Shown piece by piece: positions 24,846-36,514 of a stretch of 64,000 bases of DNA. The notes beneath the pieces are model-generated. The model ran no database searches, was not told where the DNA came from, and worked only from the letters and a program-made list of their open reading frames with translations. Position 1 is the stretch's first letter. Every line of letters begins with the position of its first letter. The stretch is from contig NC_133169.1 in assembly GCF_040802235.1 (NCBI RefSeq), positions 45,143,034 to 45,207,033 of the forward strand, written 5' to 3'. A program made the position numbers and the translations under genes. The DNA comes from Manis javanica. Lineage: Eukaryota; Chordata; Mammalia; Pholidota; Manidae.

Positions 24846-26439
24846 AATATATCATATTATATTATATTATATTTAGTATCTTTCTACATATTATACACAT
24901 AATATTTACTTTGTCTATTAAATGCTAATACATAAATATTATTATATACATATGTATATCTCATATATGTGAGGCACTGATGATTTGTGTCTGCCTTATC
25001 TCAGCAAATAAGAGGTGGACAATTATTATCTATGTAAAATATGGTTATTTATATTTAAAATGGCCACCAAGACAGTAATGGAAAGGACTATGTCTAGTTC
25101 CACCGGCTACATAGAGAGGTGAGGTGTGAGGCACCAGGTGTTCAGCATACCAGTTGCTATTTGTGAATATTACCTTGAAGATATCCCCTAACTGTTGCTT
25201 GCAGATTCCCACCCTGTTGCCAAGGACAGAGTTTTAGACATTTACTGCTCTCCTCCGGAACACCAATCAGAATTTAGTTTTCACCTTATTTCCAAGGTGA
25301 TCCAGAGTGACAACAAGGATGTGCTTAGGAAAGAGCAGCCCATTCTTTGTCAGGGGAGAAACTACTTGGGAGCAATTCCCAGGGTACTGCTTACCTGCTG
25401 CAACTAATAATCTTTCTTATGATCTGACACTCTCCAAGAGATACACATTTTAAAAAGCTGAAACAGGATTCTGGGAATATGGCGGAGCACAGAGAGCCTA
25501 GATCCACCTTTTTTACACCCAGACAATGATTACACACCTACACACAGAGCAATGGATACTGAAGTGAGCACGTGCACAATGAGGTAAAAAAGATGGAATG
25601 TCATGTAGAAATGGCAGGAAGACAGAGACGTGGTAGGTGCACAGTGTCGGGCCGTAAGCACTCTGGGATGAGAGAAGCCGGCTGGGGCCATGGTCCCTCT
25701 CCTTCCACACATCTCCGTGTAGCCCATGGCAGGCACTGGGCATGCATGCCAATCTCAGACTTGGAACAACCCTCCTTCTGACCTGCATTTATACCCAATG
25801 TGCCTAAAGGGAATCCAGCTGTCCCAGCAGTCTGCCCATGGCCGTACACCAGCCCAGCCTCCATCAGTGGGACCAGAAATGTCCGCAGCATGACAAGGAT
25901 TGTGCACAAAATCCCAGACCAGCACCAATGCTGCCGTTCCTGGGAGTGGCCCAGAGGGCACACCTGTTATGTGCCAGGAGGCCGAGGGGACTCACCTGGT
26001 GCCAGTTCAGGAGTTCCCGGATGTGCCTCTGACCCACCACCAGCCCCAAACCCTCCTATCTTCAGTTCAGAACCCACAGGTGTCCACCCAGAAGCACATC
26101 TAATGGGCCTCACATACTGTGCCCCAAAGACTGAGCACTGGGAGGCCCAGCACCAGGGAGAGCTAGTCTCAAACTCACTCAGCTCCTGCTGGCCTGAACC
26201 ATGACGGTCCTGAGGTATGCCCAGGGGGTCCTCCTGCAAATGGTGAATCCCTCACAACTGGGACCATGAGCCCTTGAAGCCAATTCATGGAATCAAATGC
26301 AGGAAGTCGTGCAAAATGAGACAGAGGAATGCAAAATGCCAGAACACATACTCTAGCTGGTGTTGCCCGGCTTGTGGGGACACTGTTACGGTCCCCTCAG
26401 GAGCTCCCCTGCAGGCCTCCTCCAGCCATCAGGTGGCCC

Positions 26440-27110
26440 CCCTAGTACAGACCAAAGCCATATTTAGTCATCTGATGGCTGAATACTCAATGTCACATGC
26501 TCCTATTAAACAACCCATTGATTATTTTCTCTACTTAAACATTCTAAACCCTGCTTCCCTGCTGCCCTCTTCCAAAGGTCCCATCCCACCCTATTTTGGT
26601 GGAAGAAACTGTTCTTATCCAGCAGGCCCAGCCCGATCTCACTGACCAGACTTTGAACAGTCCTGATGGCATCTGGTTCACTGATGGGAGTAGTTTTATG
26701 TCAAATGGGAGGTGAGCAGCTGGGTATGCCATGGTCTCTGACTCCAGGACACTAGGAGCCAGGTCCCAATCCCCAGCACCTCTGCCCAGCTGGCTGAACT
26801 TGCCCAGACCAGAGCCTTCAAATGACCTGGAGGAATAGCAATAACCATTTACACAGACTCCAAGTATGCCTTCCTTGTGCTCCGTGCACACACCACCCTG
26901 TGGTTGGAAGGAGGATTTTGAAGCTCCTGAGACTCTCCCATCAAATATCCTGATCAGATCAACCACCTCTTGGAGGCAGCCTTGCTGCCCAATCAGTGGC
27001 TGTTGTACATTGTAGAGGCCACCAAAGGGGATATTACAGGGGCAAAGGGCACCGGATGGCAGATGCAGCAGCCAAACAGGCAGCGTATGGGAGCCTCTTC
27101 TAGCCTCTCG
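26440..27110 (+). pseudogene. ERV pol: RT-RNase H region, broken
   Basis: Fragments in changing frames carry the landmarks of gammaretroviral RNase H: an LNPASLLP connection segment near 26,550, the Asp-Gly-Ser box near 26,683, an Ala-Glu-Leu helix, a Thr-Asp-Ser-Lys-Tyr-Ala box at about 26,853-26,870, and an Arg-Met-Ala-Asp-Ala-Ala-Ala helix near 27,055. Stop codons (for example after the Asp-Gly-Ser box) and frameshifts break it. The upstream polymerase core is missing. Confidence 0.75.
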
Positions 27111-27289
27111 GGTACCAGGTCTGAGACCCCTGCCCCCACCTGCCCACACACCAGAGGGGGGACTGGGCCCAGAAGAAGGGGTTTGAGCCCCTGCCTTCAG
27201 GATGGCTCCAAAAAGGAAAGGTCTTTTTCCTTCCCCAAAACCTCCAGTGGAAGTTCTTAAACTCCTTCCATGATGTTACCCATCTAGGG

Positions 27290-28270
27290 AAAAATGTCCT
27301 TGTCACTCTAACATCCCAGGTGCTCACAGGGAGGGACTTGTCTGAAGTCACTGAAGTGTCCAAAGCCTGCCCCACCTGTGCCATCAATAAACATCAAGGG
27401 GCACTAAAGCCCACCCTGGTCCAGGCTGCTCAGTGAGCAGGGACACACCCGGGGAAGGACTGGCAACTAGATTTTACACAAGTGTCTCCCACTCAGCAGT
27501 CTAAGTTCCTATTGGTGTCTGTAGACACCTTCATGGGATGGATAGAGGCCTTCCCACTTGGACCTAGAAGTCCACTGAGGTAGCCAGCAAGCTGTTGCAT
27601 GAACTTATTCCCAGGTTTGGGTTTCCACTCTCTCTTCAGAGTGACAGTAGCCCTGCCTTTTGTGGCCTCCATTGGTCGGAGTGTGTCTGTGTCTCTGGGG
27701 ATTAAATACCACTTATTCCTGACAACCCCAATCCTCCAGTGAGGTGTAACAGGCCAAGTTATTCTTAGAGAATCAGCCACAGGGAAAACCACCCAGGAGA
27801 CTGCCCTTAAATGGACAGAGATGCTCCCAGTCACCATCCTAAGAACTAGGGTATTGCTTACGGCATTCTGGTAGTTAAGCCTGTTTGAGGCACTGCTAGG
27901 CATCCCTTCATTTGATCAGAAATTTTCTTTGACTCAGACACCTTAGCTGTACATTCATATGCAAGCCCATTAAGCCAATTTCAGCAGTCCCTGAAAGAGT
28001 ATGGGTTGTCACAGGCACCCCCTATAAACCCAAATGACCCCTTATATCCACCAAGAATACAAGTCCTAATCAAAGTATGGAAGGATCACTCTTCAGCCTC
28101 CCAGTTGCTACCAGCCTGGAAAGGACATTATCCAGTGCTCTTATCTTCTCCTACTGCTGTTAAAGTGCCCAGGATCACTAGCTGGATTCATCACTCACAG
28201 GTCACGCTGTGGATCACATCTGAGCCCAAAGAAGAACAGTCTATATGTGTGAACCAGTGGAAAACTTAAG
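27290..28270 (+). pseudogene. ERV pol: integrase region, broken
   Basis: A Cys-Pro-Thr-Cys pair near 27,366-27,377 marks the zinc-binding domain. The core has the first catalytic aspartate in Gln-Leu-Asp-Phe-Thr near 27,463 and the next in Val-Asp-Thr-Phe near 27,520. From about 27,660 the match to the right copy falls sharply, and the region of the catalytic glutamate is out of frame. The stretch 28,060-28,260 looks like the integrase C-terminal end (tryptophan-bearing strand at Val-Trp-Lys-Asp). Confidence 0.7.
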
Positions 28271-28279
28271 GCTTCTCTT

Positions 28280-29350
28280 CAGAAGAAACAGTAATTGATA
28301 AGCACATGTTTGCCTCGCCCCTACACTCACCATTGAATCCACACATCACCACGAGTCTGCTTTTCTCTTCCTTTTTGTAAACGTGACCAACTCTTCACCA
28401 GTCATCACACCCAGGCAAGAGCTGTGGACTCAGAATTCTGTAATCCAAATAACCCAAGCTCTGGTAACAGTGGGGATTAAAAATTGTTGGGTGTGCCACA
28501 GACACCCTCATGAGGACAGGACATCACTACCCTCTGCATATTTCAAGTCTCAGCTGTCAAACAACTCCTGGTATGGTAATTTAGTTTTCCCCAATTTGTC
28601 CCCTACCATGACCACCCCCTTTACTCTTGTAAACCCTACAGATGGCCCCACTGCCTGCTTATATACTGCTACCCCCAAACACAAACCCTTCAACAGCCAG
28701 GGTACCACAGGGTTTGGAAGTTGTACCAGAGAACCATCTATGCTGTGCAATCTCTGGAGGTAATATTTTATTTCCTGGTGGCCTGCAAACTTTACATCTT
28801 ACATTAACCCCAAACCCTATGGGGGCAATAATTTTGCTACCATGTGTGCCCCTAAAGGTATGGCCTTCTTATGTGGGTTTGCAGTAACTTCCTGTGGTGT
28901 CCAGGCAGTTTGTGCCAATGCTACACATACTGTAGCCACTCAGTGACTTAGCCCCTATTTCATATATGGAATGTGCTTTCTGGGATACATGACACCTAAT
29001 CTCCAAGTCTGTAATGAAACAGCCAGCCCTTCCCACAGCCACCAGGGCCTCCTAGATGTTTTTACTTGGGGAAGAAAAGTTTTTACTACTGTTGTTCCAT
29101 TGTCAGGATATGTTGAACATGAAATTATTCTGTCCAGTCTTACAGCAGAATTAGAAGAACTGGGTAATGAGGCAGGGGGAGCCCTTCAAGAAATCCAAAA
29201 ACCCTAGATTCATTGGCTAATGTAGTCATGGACATCCGAATTGCCTTGGACTATATACTGGCCTCCGAAGGAGGGGTGTGTGCAGTTCTTAATGCTACCT
29301 GTTGCACCCACATTAATAACTCAGCAAAAGTAGAAACCAGGACCACTGAA
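28280..29350 (+). pseudogene. ERV env, broken
   Basis: A surface-unit Cys-Trp-Val-Cys motif at 28,485-28,496 and a transmembrane-unit CX6CC motif (Cys codon 29,279, Cys-Cys codons 29,300-29,305) identify a gammaretrovirus-type envelope. Just before the CX6CC lies the usual heptad and disulphide-loop region (Ala-Leu-Asp-Tyr...Glu-Gly-Gly-Val-Cys). Several stops (for example near 28,760 and 29,206) and frame changes break it, so no full-length product is possible. The right ERV copy lacks env. Confidence 0.72.
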
Positions 29351-29859
29351 ATTCTTAACCACGCACATGGCTAAAATAACAGAAACACCCAGCCATTCCC
29401 AGGACTACAGGCCTATCAGCCTCCTCATCCTGGGGAGCAGGGTATGGTCTCTCCTCTCCCCATTAGTAATACCGCTCATTATTGTCATGAGTCTGCTTCT
29501 GGTTGGCCCATGTATCTTCAACTTTTTAACGTAAGTCATATCTGCCAGACTCCAGTCCATCCACCTCCAGATGGTCCTATAGGAAGGATACCAGCCAATC
29601 CACTCTGCCAGTGTGCCACAATATGGGGGATCCCTGGACTGACCAGAACCTCCCCATGGACAACACCTCCCACACCACAGGCCCTCTGGGGCTTATACCA
29701 CCAGACAGACACCTGACACCCTGGGCCCACCGTGAAATCCCCAGCTCTGGCTGACAGATAGCAGGAGTCAGAAGCCAGTCCCCAAACTGTACCCCTTACC
29801 ATCAGGAAGCAGCCAGGGCCCTCATCACCAATGCCCAAAGAATGGGGTCCCAACTGCCT

Positions 29860-30358
29860 GAGGTGGGGGATGTTAGGGATGTTACGCAGAGGGAGACATG
29901 GGCATCCCAGGAAGGGGAAAACAAAGTTCAAAGACAAAAATGCCCAAACTCTGCCCAAGTTGGGGCCCACGTGAAGACCACAAAGGCAGGGAGAGAACCT
30001 CCTTGGGAATGAGGACAGGCCTAACTGGTCACTACCAGATCCCAGGTGGGCACAGCCGGACTAAGGACTGCCCAGAGCACCACTCACCATGGGCAAGGAC
30101 ACGCTCACTGAGCGGGGGGCTGTATTGGTGGGCCTGTCATCCAATGACCCCACCTTCCCAGTCCAAGAGGCACATTCCAACCAGGATGCAATATAAAGGG
30201 CTCCCACCTAATGGATGGGGACCTTAGTCTGTCTTTTCTCTGGCCCACTGGTCCCTTGGAGTGCATTCAAGTAAAACTTCCTTCTGCTTAGCTATTGTCT
30301 GTCTGCCTTTCAATCTTTTGTGGGGGCAAGAACTGAGGAGGACAAACTCAGCCCAGTA
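29860..30358 (+). repeat. Polypurine tract and 3' LTR of the left ERV
   Basis: A purine run aggtggggga ends at 29,870 and the LTR opens with TGTTAGGG at 29,871. Inside are TATAAA at 30,192-30,197 and AGTAAA at 30,270-30,275 (about 75 bases on), followed by a T-rich region. The end is placed near 30,358 on weak grounds. Length is about 490 bases. No matching 5' LTR lies in the window. Confidence 0.72.
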
Positions 30359-30379
30359 ATAATTCTACTTCTGTGCCTC

Positions 30380-30775
30380 AAAGAAAAAAGAAACTAATTT
30401 GAAAAGATATTTGAAATAGTGTATATTTACCAGTAATTCCACTTCGGTATGATTCTATATTTATCCAGCATCATGAACAATATACAAGATATGGAAGCCA
30501 CCTATCTGTCCATGGATAGATTAATAAAGAATATGTTGTACAAAAATACAGTGGAATATTACTCCACCATAAAATCAAATGAAACTGTGACAACATAGGG
30601 GAACTTAGAGGGTATTATGCTGAGTGAAATCACCCAGGGAAAGAGCACAATACCACATGATTTCACTTATGTGTGGAATTTAAAAACTAAATAAAACAAA
30701 ATGTAAAAAAGTACTAGACCCATGGACATTAAGAAGTGACTGATGGTTACCTTCACGAGTGGCTCGGTATTAAGT
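30380..30775 (+). mobile_element. L1 3'-end fragment (sense)
   Basis: Typical ORF2 end and 3' UTR text (gagggtattatgctgagtga, ccacatgatttcacttatgt). It sits between the ERV LTR and the start of the OR-C unit, at the inner edge of the left arm. Confidence 0.7.
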
Positions 30776-31841
30776 TATTTAAATTTTTATTTTTTATATA
30801 TAATAATTCATTTAAAACTCCAGTTTTAGCTCAAAGCATTGAAGAATGAAATTTATTTTCTGAAATTGCCATTTCTTATTTCACTTATGCTTTTATATGA
30901 ACTGGCTTTTTCCCATTGTATTATCTTAATATTTCCTGGATAACTTGAATCCTGAGCATTTACCGAAGTGCTTAGGAATTAGTGGGGAAGTTTGATGTAG
31001 TTTAGGGAAAACAATGATCCACTGAAGATGATAAAATATTTACAAAATATTTTAAGCTATAATTTTAATAGACTATATGTTATGGCATTAATTAGCTAAC
31101 ATAAATTCCAGAGTGGACACAGATTAATAATTAAGCCAAATAATTAACACCGTTATTTCCAAAGATATCAGACAGTACCCTGTACTATGGAAACCATGTC
31201 CTCTGAATGGGTCATTCAGCGTGGAAACGCTAATAAAACTGCGAACAGCCCTCAACCAAAGGAGTTAAGGTGCACCTTTTCAAGAAAAAGAAGGATGTTC
31301 GTCAATCAAGTAAATAACTTACTTAATTGTCATTTCTGAGAATTTTCACTTTCCAGATATATTGCAAAGTAGTTTTTTCTCCATATACTCACTATTAATT
31401 TTGGATTAAATTTTTAAAGTTTCTACATACATATAAGTCTATAAATAAGTAGCATATCATTTATAGATTTATTTTACATTTCATTAAATAACTTTGGATA
31501 ATAAAGCCTGTAAGTTATCTCCATATTTGATGTGTATTATTCTGAGGAATTATTGGTATTATTAATATGTGATGAATCATAACTACATATAATTTAAAAT
31601 AATTCTTATCAAATCTCTTCAGTGATATCTACTAATTAAAAGAGGTAGTTGAACTTTGTTTTTTGGAAGATAAGTCGAAAGGGTAATATAAAACACAAAA
31701 TGCATATTTTATACATTAATCACCCAGATATCAGGAGAGAGATTTTGGAAAAAGTAGTCTAATATGTAAAATATGATAAGCAGTTATTTCATAGATGTTT
31801 GGATCTCAGTGATAAGGGTATAAATCTGAAATGTATCTTTA

Positions 31842-32771
31842 TTAATTTCTGGAAAAATAATTTCTTAATATTATATCCCTTATAGCTTTCCTTACCTGTA
31901 TGTTTCTAAGACTGTAAATAATAGGATTCAAGAATGGAGGAACTATTGTATAAAATACAGTAAGAATTACTCCCTGGATAGTTTCTGAGGCCACTGCAGG
32001 CCTTAGGTACACACAGCTGGCAGAGCTGAGGAAGACAGACACCACCAGGATGTGAGGGACACAGGTGGAGAAGGCCTTCCCATGCTCTCTGGTTGGAAAC
32101 TTCATCACAGTGGAAAAAATATAAATATAAGACATGGTGATAAAAATAAATGATCCACCAGCGACCAAAATGCAGAAACAATAAGTAGGAGGAAATTGTT
32201 GAAGGTGTCAGACTAGGAGAGGCTCAGCAGAGAGGGGACGTCACAGAAGAACTGTTTGACCACGTTGGACTGACTGAAGGGCAGCCGGGACGTGTTCCCT
32301 GTGTGCACACCTGCATAGATGAAGTCACTAAGCATGGAAAACAGTGTTGTCCAGACAGAACTGGTGGTTCATGATGACAGGGTAGAGGAGGGGCTGGCAG
32401 ATGGCCACATAGTAGTCATGAGCCATGATGGTGAGGAACAGAAGCTCCACATACACACAATAAATAACCAGGAAGACATGAGCTGCACAGCCAGCCACTG
32501 AAATGGCCCTCTTGTCAATGAGGGAGTTGACACAGGCTTTGGGGACAGTGCCAGAAATACAGCACATGTCTAATATGGGCAGATTCCTGAGGAAGAAGTA
32601 CATGGGCTTGTGAAAGCTCTGCTCAAGTGTGGTGGCAGAGACAATGAGGAGATTCCCTAACAAGGTGGCCAAGTACATCAGTAGGAATAACACGGAGAGC
32701 AGGAGCCTCAGCTTCCGCTTATCAGCAAAGCCCATGAGGAGAAACTCGGTCACCATGGTGGAACTGGCTAT
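31842..32771 (-). pseudogene. Olfactory receptor, family 14-like, several lesions (OR-C)
   Basis: The ancestral start codon is ATA at 32,771-32,769; the ATG five codons later (32,756) is the first left. Compared with OR-A, two bases (GT) are missing after the codons for Phe-Cys before TM4 (about 32,355), a TAG replaces the Cys codon of the LSCSDTF motif (about 32,214), and one base is missing near 32,172. The deletions add up to three, so the last 108 codons (32,168-31,842), with KAFSTC and NPIIYSLRN, are back in the original frame. DRY reads DYY. It is closest to OR-A, in keeping with the unit duplication. It is non-functional. Confidence 0.93.
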
Positions 32772-32790
32772 TTTCCAGAAATTCTGATTG

Positions 32791-32815
32791 ACCTATAAAA
32801 CAAAAGGAGTAAACC
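32791..32815 (-). promoter_or_regulatory. Putative 3' splice acceptor of OR-C
   Basis: On the minus strand ttttgttttatag ends with AG at 32,794-32,793, just like the OR-A acceptor. It survives although the start codon downstream is lost. Confidence 0.5.
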
Positions 32816-35800
32816 ATGAAAGACATGATTGCTAAAAATAGTTTAGGACATCACCTTAAATATTTTCTTTGAAAGGGTTTTTCTTCTAATTCACAAAATT
32901 GTCCCCCGAGTGTAGGAAAGGTCCATCATTAGTCGTGGTCTCCTCAGCTTATCACCACTACTGAGTAGTTACCATGGAACGTGGCACGGACAGGACTGCT
33001 GAGTCCCCCTGTCGGGTTATGACGTGCAGTGCTCCTACGGTGCTCAGCAATATCCAGCCCACGAGGCTTAGGATTTTACTGCTTTTAATTAGTTCATATA
33101 GGTAGTCTTCAAACAGATTAAATTTTCAATGACTTTTGTTGAACTACAGTTGATACACAATATTTTACTGGTTTCATTTATACAACATGGTGATTTGACA
33201 ATTATCTACATTATTAAATAATTATCACAGTAAATGTCCTTATATGTTTTATTAATTGTTGGACATCATGTTCAGCCTGGATATTGATACACAGTTGAGG
33301 TTTAATTAATTGCTTTTTAAAATATGATTTGTGTTTCATCAAGAGTTCATAGTTGCTTCAAAATGACCTGCAAAAGTGAGCACAAAATTGCTCTCCTTTC
33401 CTTGCTCTTAAACTCAATTTTAATGATACTATGACATCCATATGTGGGATTGGCACATTTGTCTCTTATATCTCATTTTAAAATTTTATTTTTTTAGAAA
33501 TTCATTTAATATTTTAAAAGAATCAGTCAGCAAAAACTTCAAAAACAATAAAATGGTCTTCACTACAGTTGTTTCAAGAAGCACATTTTGATCTGAATTT
33601 AACCTCAGTAGAGAGGAATTATATGTGATTATGTGAGGAAATAAACTCAAATTTTACTATGGTAGAAGTTTTAAATGGTTTGTCTATATTCCTATGCAAC
33701 CTAGAGTTAATATTTTAAAATTTCATATGGTTGTAATAAAATTAGTCATCTTTCCATGTTTATATTCTGTATGTAATTTTCAGTTTAGGAATCTAATTTC
33801 ATATACGATTATGTTGCTATCTAAGTTTACAATTAATTTTGACACTGACCACAAAAAGAAAATAAGTTGCCAAATAACAATACTAAGAAAATTAAATATT
33901 CTAAGCATGAATTCCTTATGCTTATTTGTTCCTCTCCTCAACAAATCACACTGCATTCATTCTTTATATCTCGGTGATTTAATTTCCTCTGTTCTGTGAA
34001 ACCACCATTACTACTATTTTCATATCACTATTTTGAGTATTAGTGGCCCAAACAACAATATGACACAGATGCTATAGTGACTGACCTTCCTAGTACAGAA
34101 ATACTTAAATATCCCCATATAAAAAATTCACTAATAGAGATTTGGTCTTAATGCCTTTTCTTACAGATAGCTTATATTTCATTCTCTAAAAATTGATTTG
34201 ACCTTTGCCTAGTGATGCTCTTCATTATTTCTTTTTCCCATTTATATTATGAATATTTATTGAAATGCATTACTTACAGTTATTACACATTTGACACTAA
34301 AGAATTGCCATTTTTGAAATAGCTTTTACCAAATTACAGTCCTGTGATTAATCTATTGTGTTATTTACTCTGTCCTGCCAAGTATTTCTCCTTTTCAGCA
34401 CTTTGACCATAAACATGTTAATTGCTTTTCTCATTAGTTTTTTATAGCTTATCTGTAAATGCATGTGTTCACCAAATTTGTGGTATGTGTAGCCATCCCA
34501 GTTGTATATACATCATATTTAACCACGATCTGAAATTAAAGTATTGAAATTTTACACACAATCTTACAGAATGTCCATTTCCCTTTAGCCACCATATGAC
34601 ACAAAATCTCTCACTTCACTGACACTTTCAACTCAAAATACACCTAAATGTACAATTATTGTACATTATTTCCAAGTACATATATCATAGTTAATTTTCA
34701 AATTCTTAAGTTAAATCAGTGGCTACTAAATTATTCTCAATTATTTACAGATAACTAACTCTAAAAGGGATTACACTATTTCTCAACCACCTTAAATTAA
34801 TCCATTCTATATAGATCTAAAATAATAAAACGTTTGTAAATATGTGCTAAAATCAATTTTAGATCTAAATCTATCAACATTTTATTATTTTCACTGATCA
34901 GCCACAGCCATTTAAAAACTATTCTTAGAATTTTGGTTTTAGTGAAAGAAGGAAAATTATCTTTTTTGGTTCATGATTCCAGTAAGGTTAAAATATAATA
35001 CTTAAAACCACAAATAAATATTTACATATTCAGATATAATGTGTCCCCCCAAAAATAGTAGAAAATTTCCAACAGTTTTCCTTTTTCCAAAATATTAGAT
35101 CAAAGTCAAGAGATCCACTTAAAAGCACAGATACAGAGACATATTTTTTTACTAATCCAACTATTTGTTTCTCTCAAACAGTAGTAAACTGTCCACTATA
35201 ATTAAATAATTGAAATAACTTGATGCACTATTTCATTTATGTGAGAAAATTATGATATGAGACTATCTTTCTTCATTGACTGTTTTTCATGAATAACTAT
35301 CAGAGTTAAACTTTATATTATAGAGCCTGAAGCAGAAGTCCCATGTTAGAATGAACTGTGAAAAGAAAAAATATGTAAACAATGACATTAGTGCAGACAT
35401 TAGTCATTTCAACAAATAAAAACATTTAATTTAATTGAAAAACTGTTGTTTTTATATAGATTTTTTCTTACTTATTTTTAAAGAAATTAACCATAAATAT
35501 CTTAGACTGTATCTGAATACCCCTGATATATAAACTATGCAAATCATTGGACTAGAATTTGCAAATGCAAAAGATATGGGGGATTTATATATCAAAAAAA
35601 GAAAAGATTAAGGAGAAATGAAAGATAACTACCTAGAAAAATATATCAGAATATCTCCATATTCCAGAAATATTAATAAAGACTATTTAAAGTGCTTTCC
35701 TATTTGAGAAATCTGTAAGGGTTAAAGACTTATGCTTTGAATAATGTGTTGTTTACTTTTAAATAATTAAATGCACAGAATTTATCTTCAAAACAAAAAT

Positions 35801-36514
35801 ATTATTGCATTTGAGAGCTTAGAGATTGTACTTAATTTTTCAATTTACTAAAACATTGAGAAATATTGAAGTAAACAATTATATTTTGAAATTTTAAATG
35901 TATTGAATATTGTACCTTCATATTTCCATACATTTCAAATTCTATATAAGTGTGTATGTGTGTGTGGGTGGGTGGGTGACACACACTCAGATATTATGAG
36001 TTATTAACATTATTTCAATGAATTTCCTCAGCCTCAATATAACAAGAGTTGATAATCTGCAATACAGACAAAACCACCTGCAATAAGTAAGATTCACCTT
36101 AAAACTAATCATGTCATTTTCTCAATTGACATCAGGGAGACAATGCATCCTCCACGGTGAGTAAATGTATCTAAATTTCCTGTGAATCATGTGTTAAGCA
36201 CATGCATATAAATAAATTAATGTAAAGATTATTTTGTAAGCTCTTGATAAATTGGATGAGTGTTGATAGTCGATTTTTTTAAGTAGTTGACAACATGGTA
36301 TTGGAGGGTAGTCATACCATTTAATGTTCCTAGATTCTCTGATGAATTTGCCTTAAGTAATATATGATAATTTTTCAATATGGTTATTTTATGGGTATCA
36401 GTATATATAATTAAAATGTTCTTGATAGCCCTTAATGCCCAGACCAGTCATATGGTCAAGCTACTAGTTATACAATTATCCATGACCCAGTGTTTAAATT
36501 TGACCAGAGTATTC

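Larger units (their letters stand above)
8930..28200. repeat. Left arm of large inverted duplication (partner 36,515-52,480)
   Basis: Collinear blocks match the right arm in reverse complement: 8,930-13,400 with 47,880-52,480 (OR-B with OR-D); 14,290-15,624 with 46,660-47,850; 21,650-25,143 with 41,285-45,500; and 25,145-28,200 with 36,515-39,499. Differences are explained by insertions in one arm: in the left arm L1s at about 13,405-14,275 and 15,640-21,634; in the right arm an L1 at 45,517-46,651 and a solo LTR at 42,091. The 39,500-41,285 segment has no left counterpart. Identity is about 85-92 percent by eye, higher in part of the ERV. Confidence 0.85.
25440..30358 (+). mobile_element. 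Class I ERV remnant, left copy (pol-env-3' LTR)
   Basis: A decayed gammaretrovirus-like provirus. From about 26,440 a reverse transcriptase-RNase H connection, RNase H, integrase, envelope surface and transmembrane parts, a polypurine tract and a 3' LTR appear in normal order, all with stops and frameshifts. No 5' LTR is seen; 25,440-26,440 is GC-rich retroelement-like sequence I cannot assign. The same left boundary and 25,145-25,440 flank are found in the inverted copy at 36,515-39,499, so it was present before the inverted duplication. Confidence 0.8.
30800..36430. repeat. OR-C segmental duplication unit (inverted match to 1-4,960)
   Basis: Contains OR-C and both flanks, collinear in reverse complement with the OR-A unit (anchors given there). 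It forms the spacer between the two arms of the larger inverted duplication. The stretch 32,820-36,430 carries no gene; it holds an L1-3'-end-like piece (about 33,130-33,330) and a short GT/GGGT repeat at 35,949-35,979. The right edge meets the inverted ERV at about 36,430-36,515. Confidence 0.8.

Noticed and set aside
25513-26239. Many overlapping open frames on both strands, repeated in mirror image at 38,325-39,115
   Set aside because: They lie in GC-rich ERV-linked DNA present twice in inverted form. Frames overlap on both strands, have no recognisable domain, and differ in extent between copies. Chance frames in a duplicated retroelement explain them.
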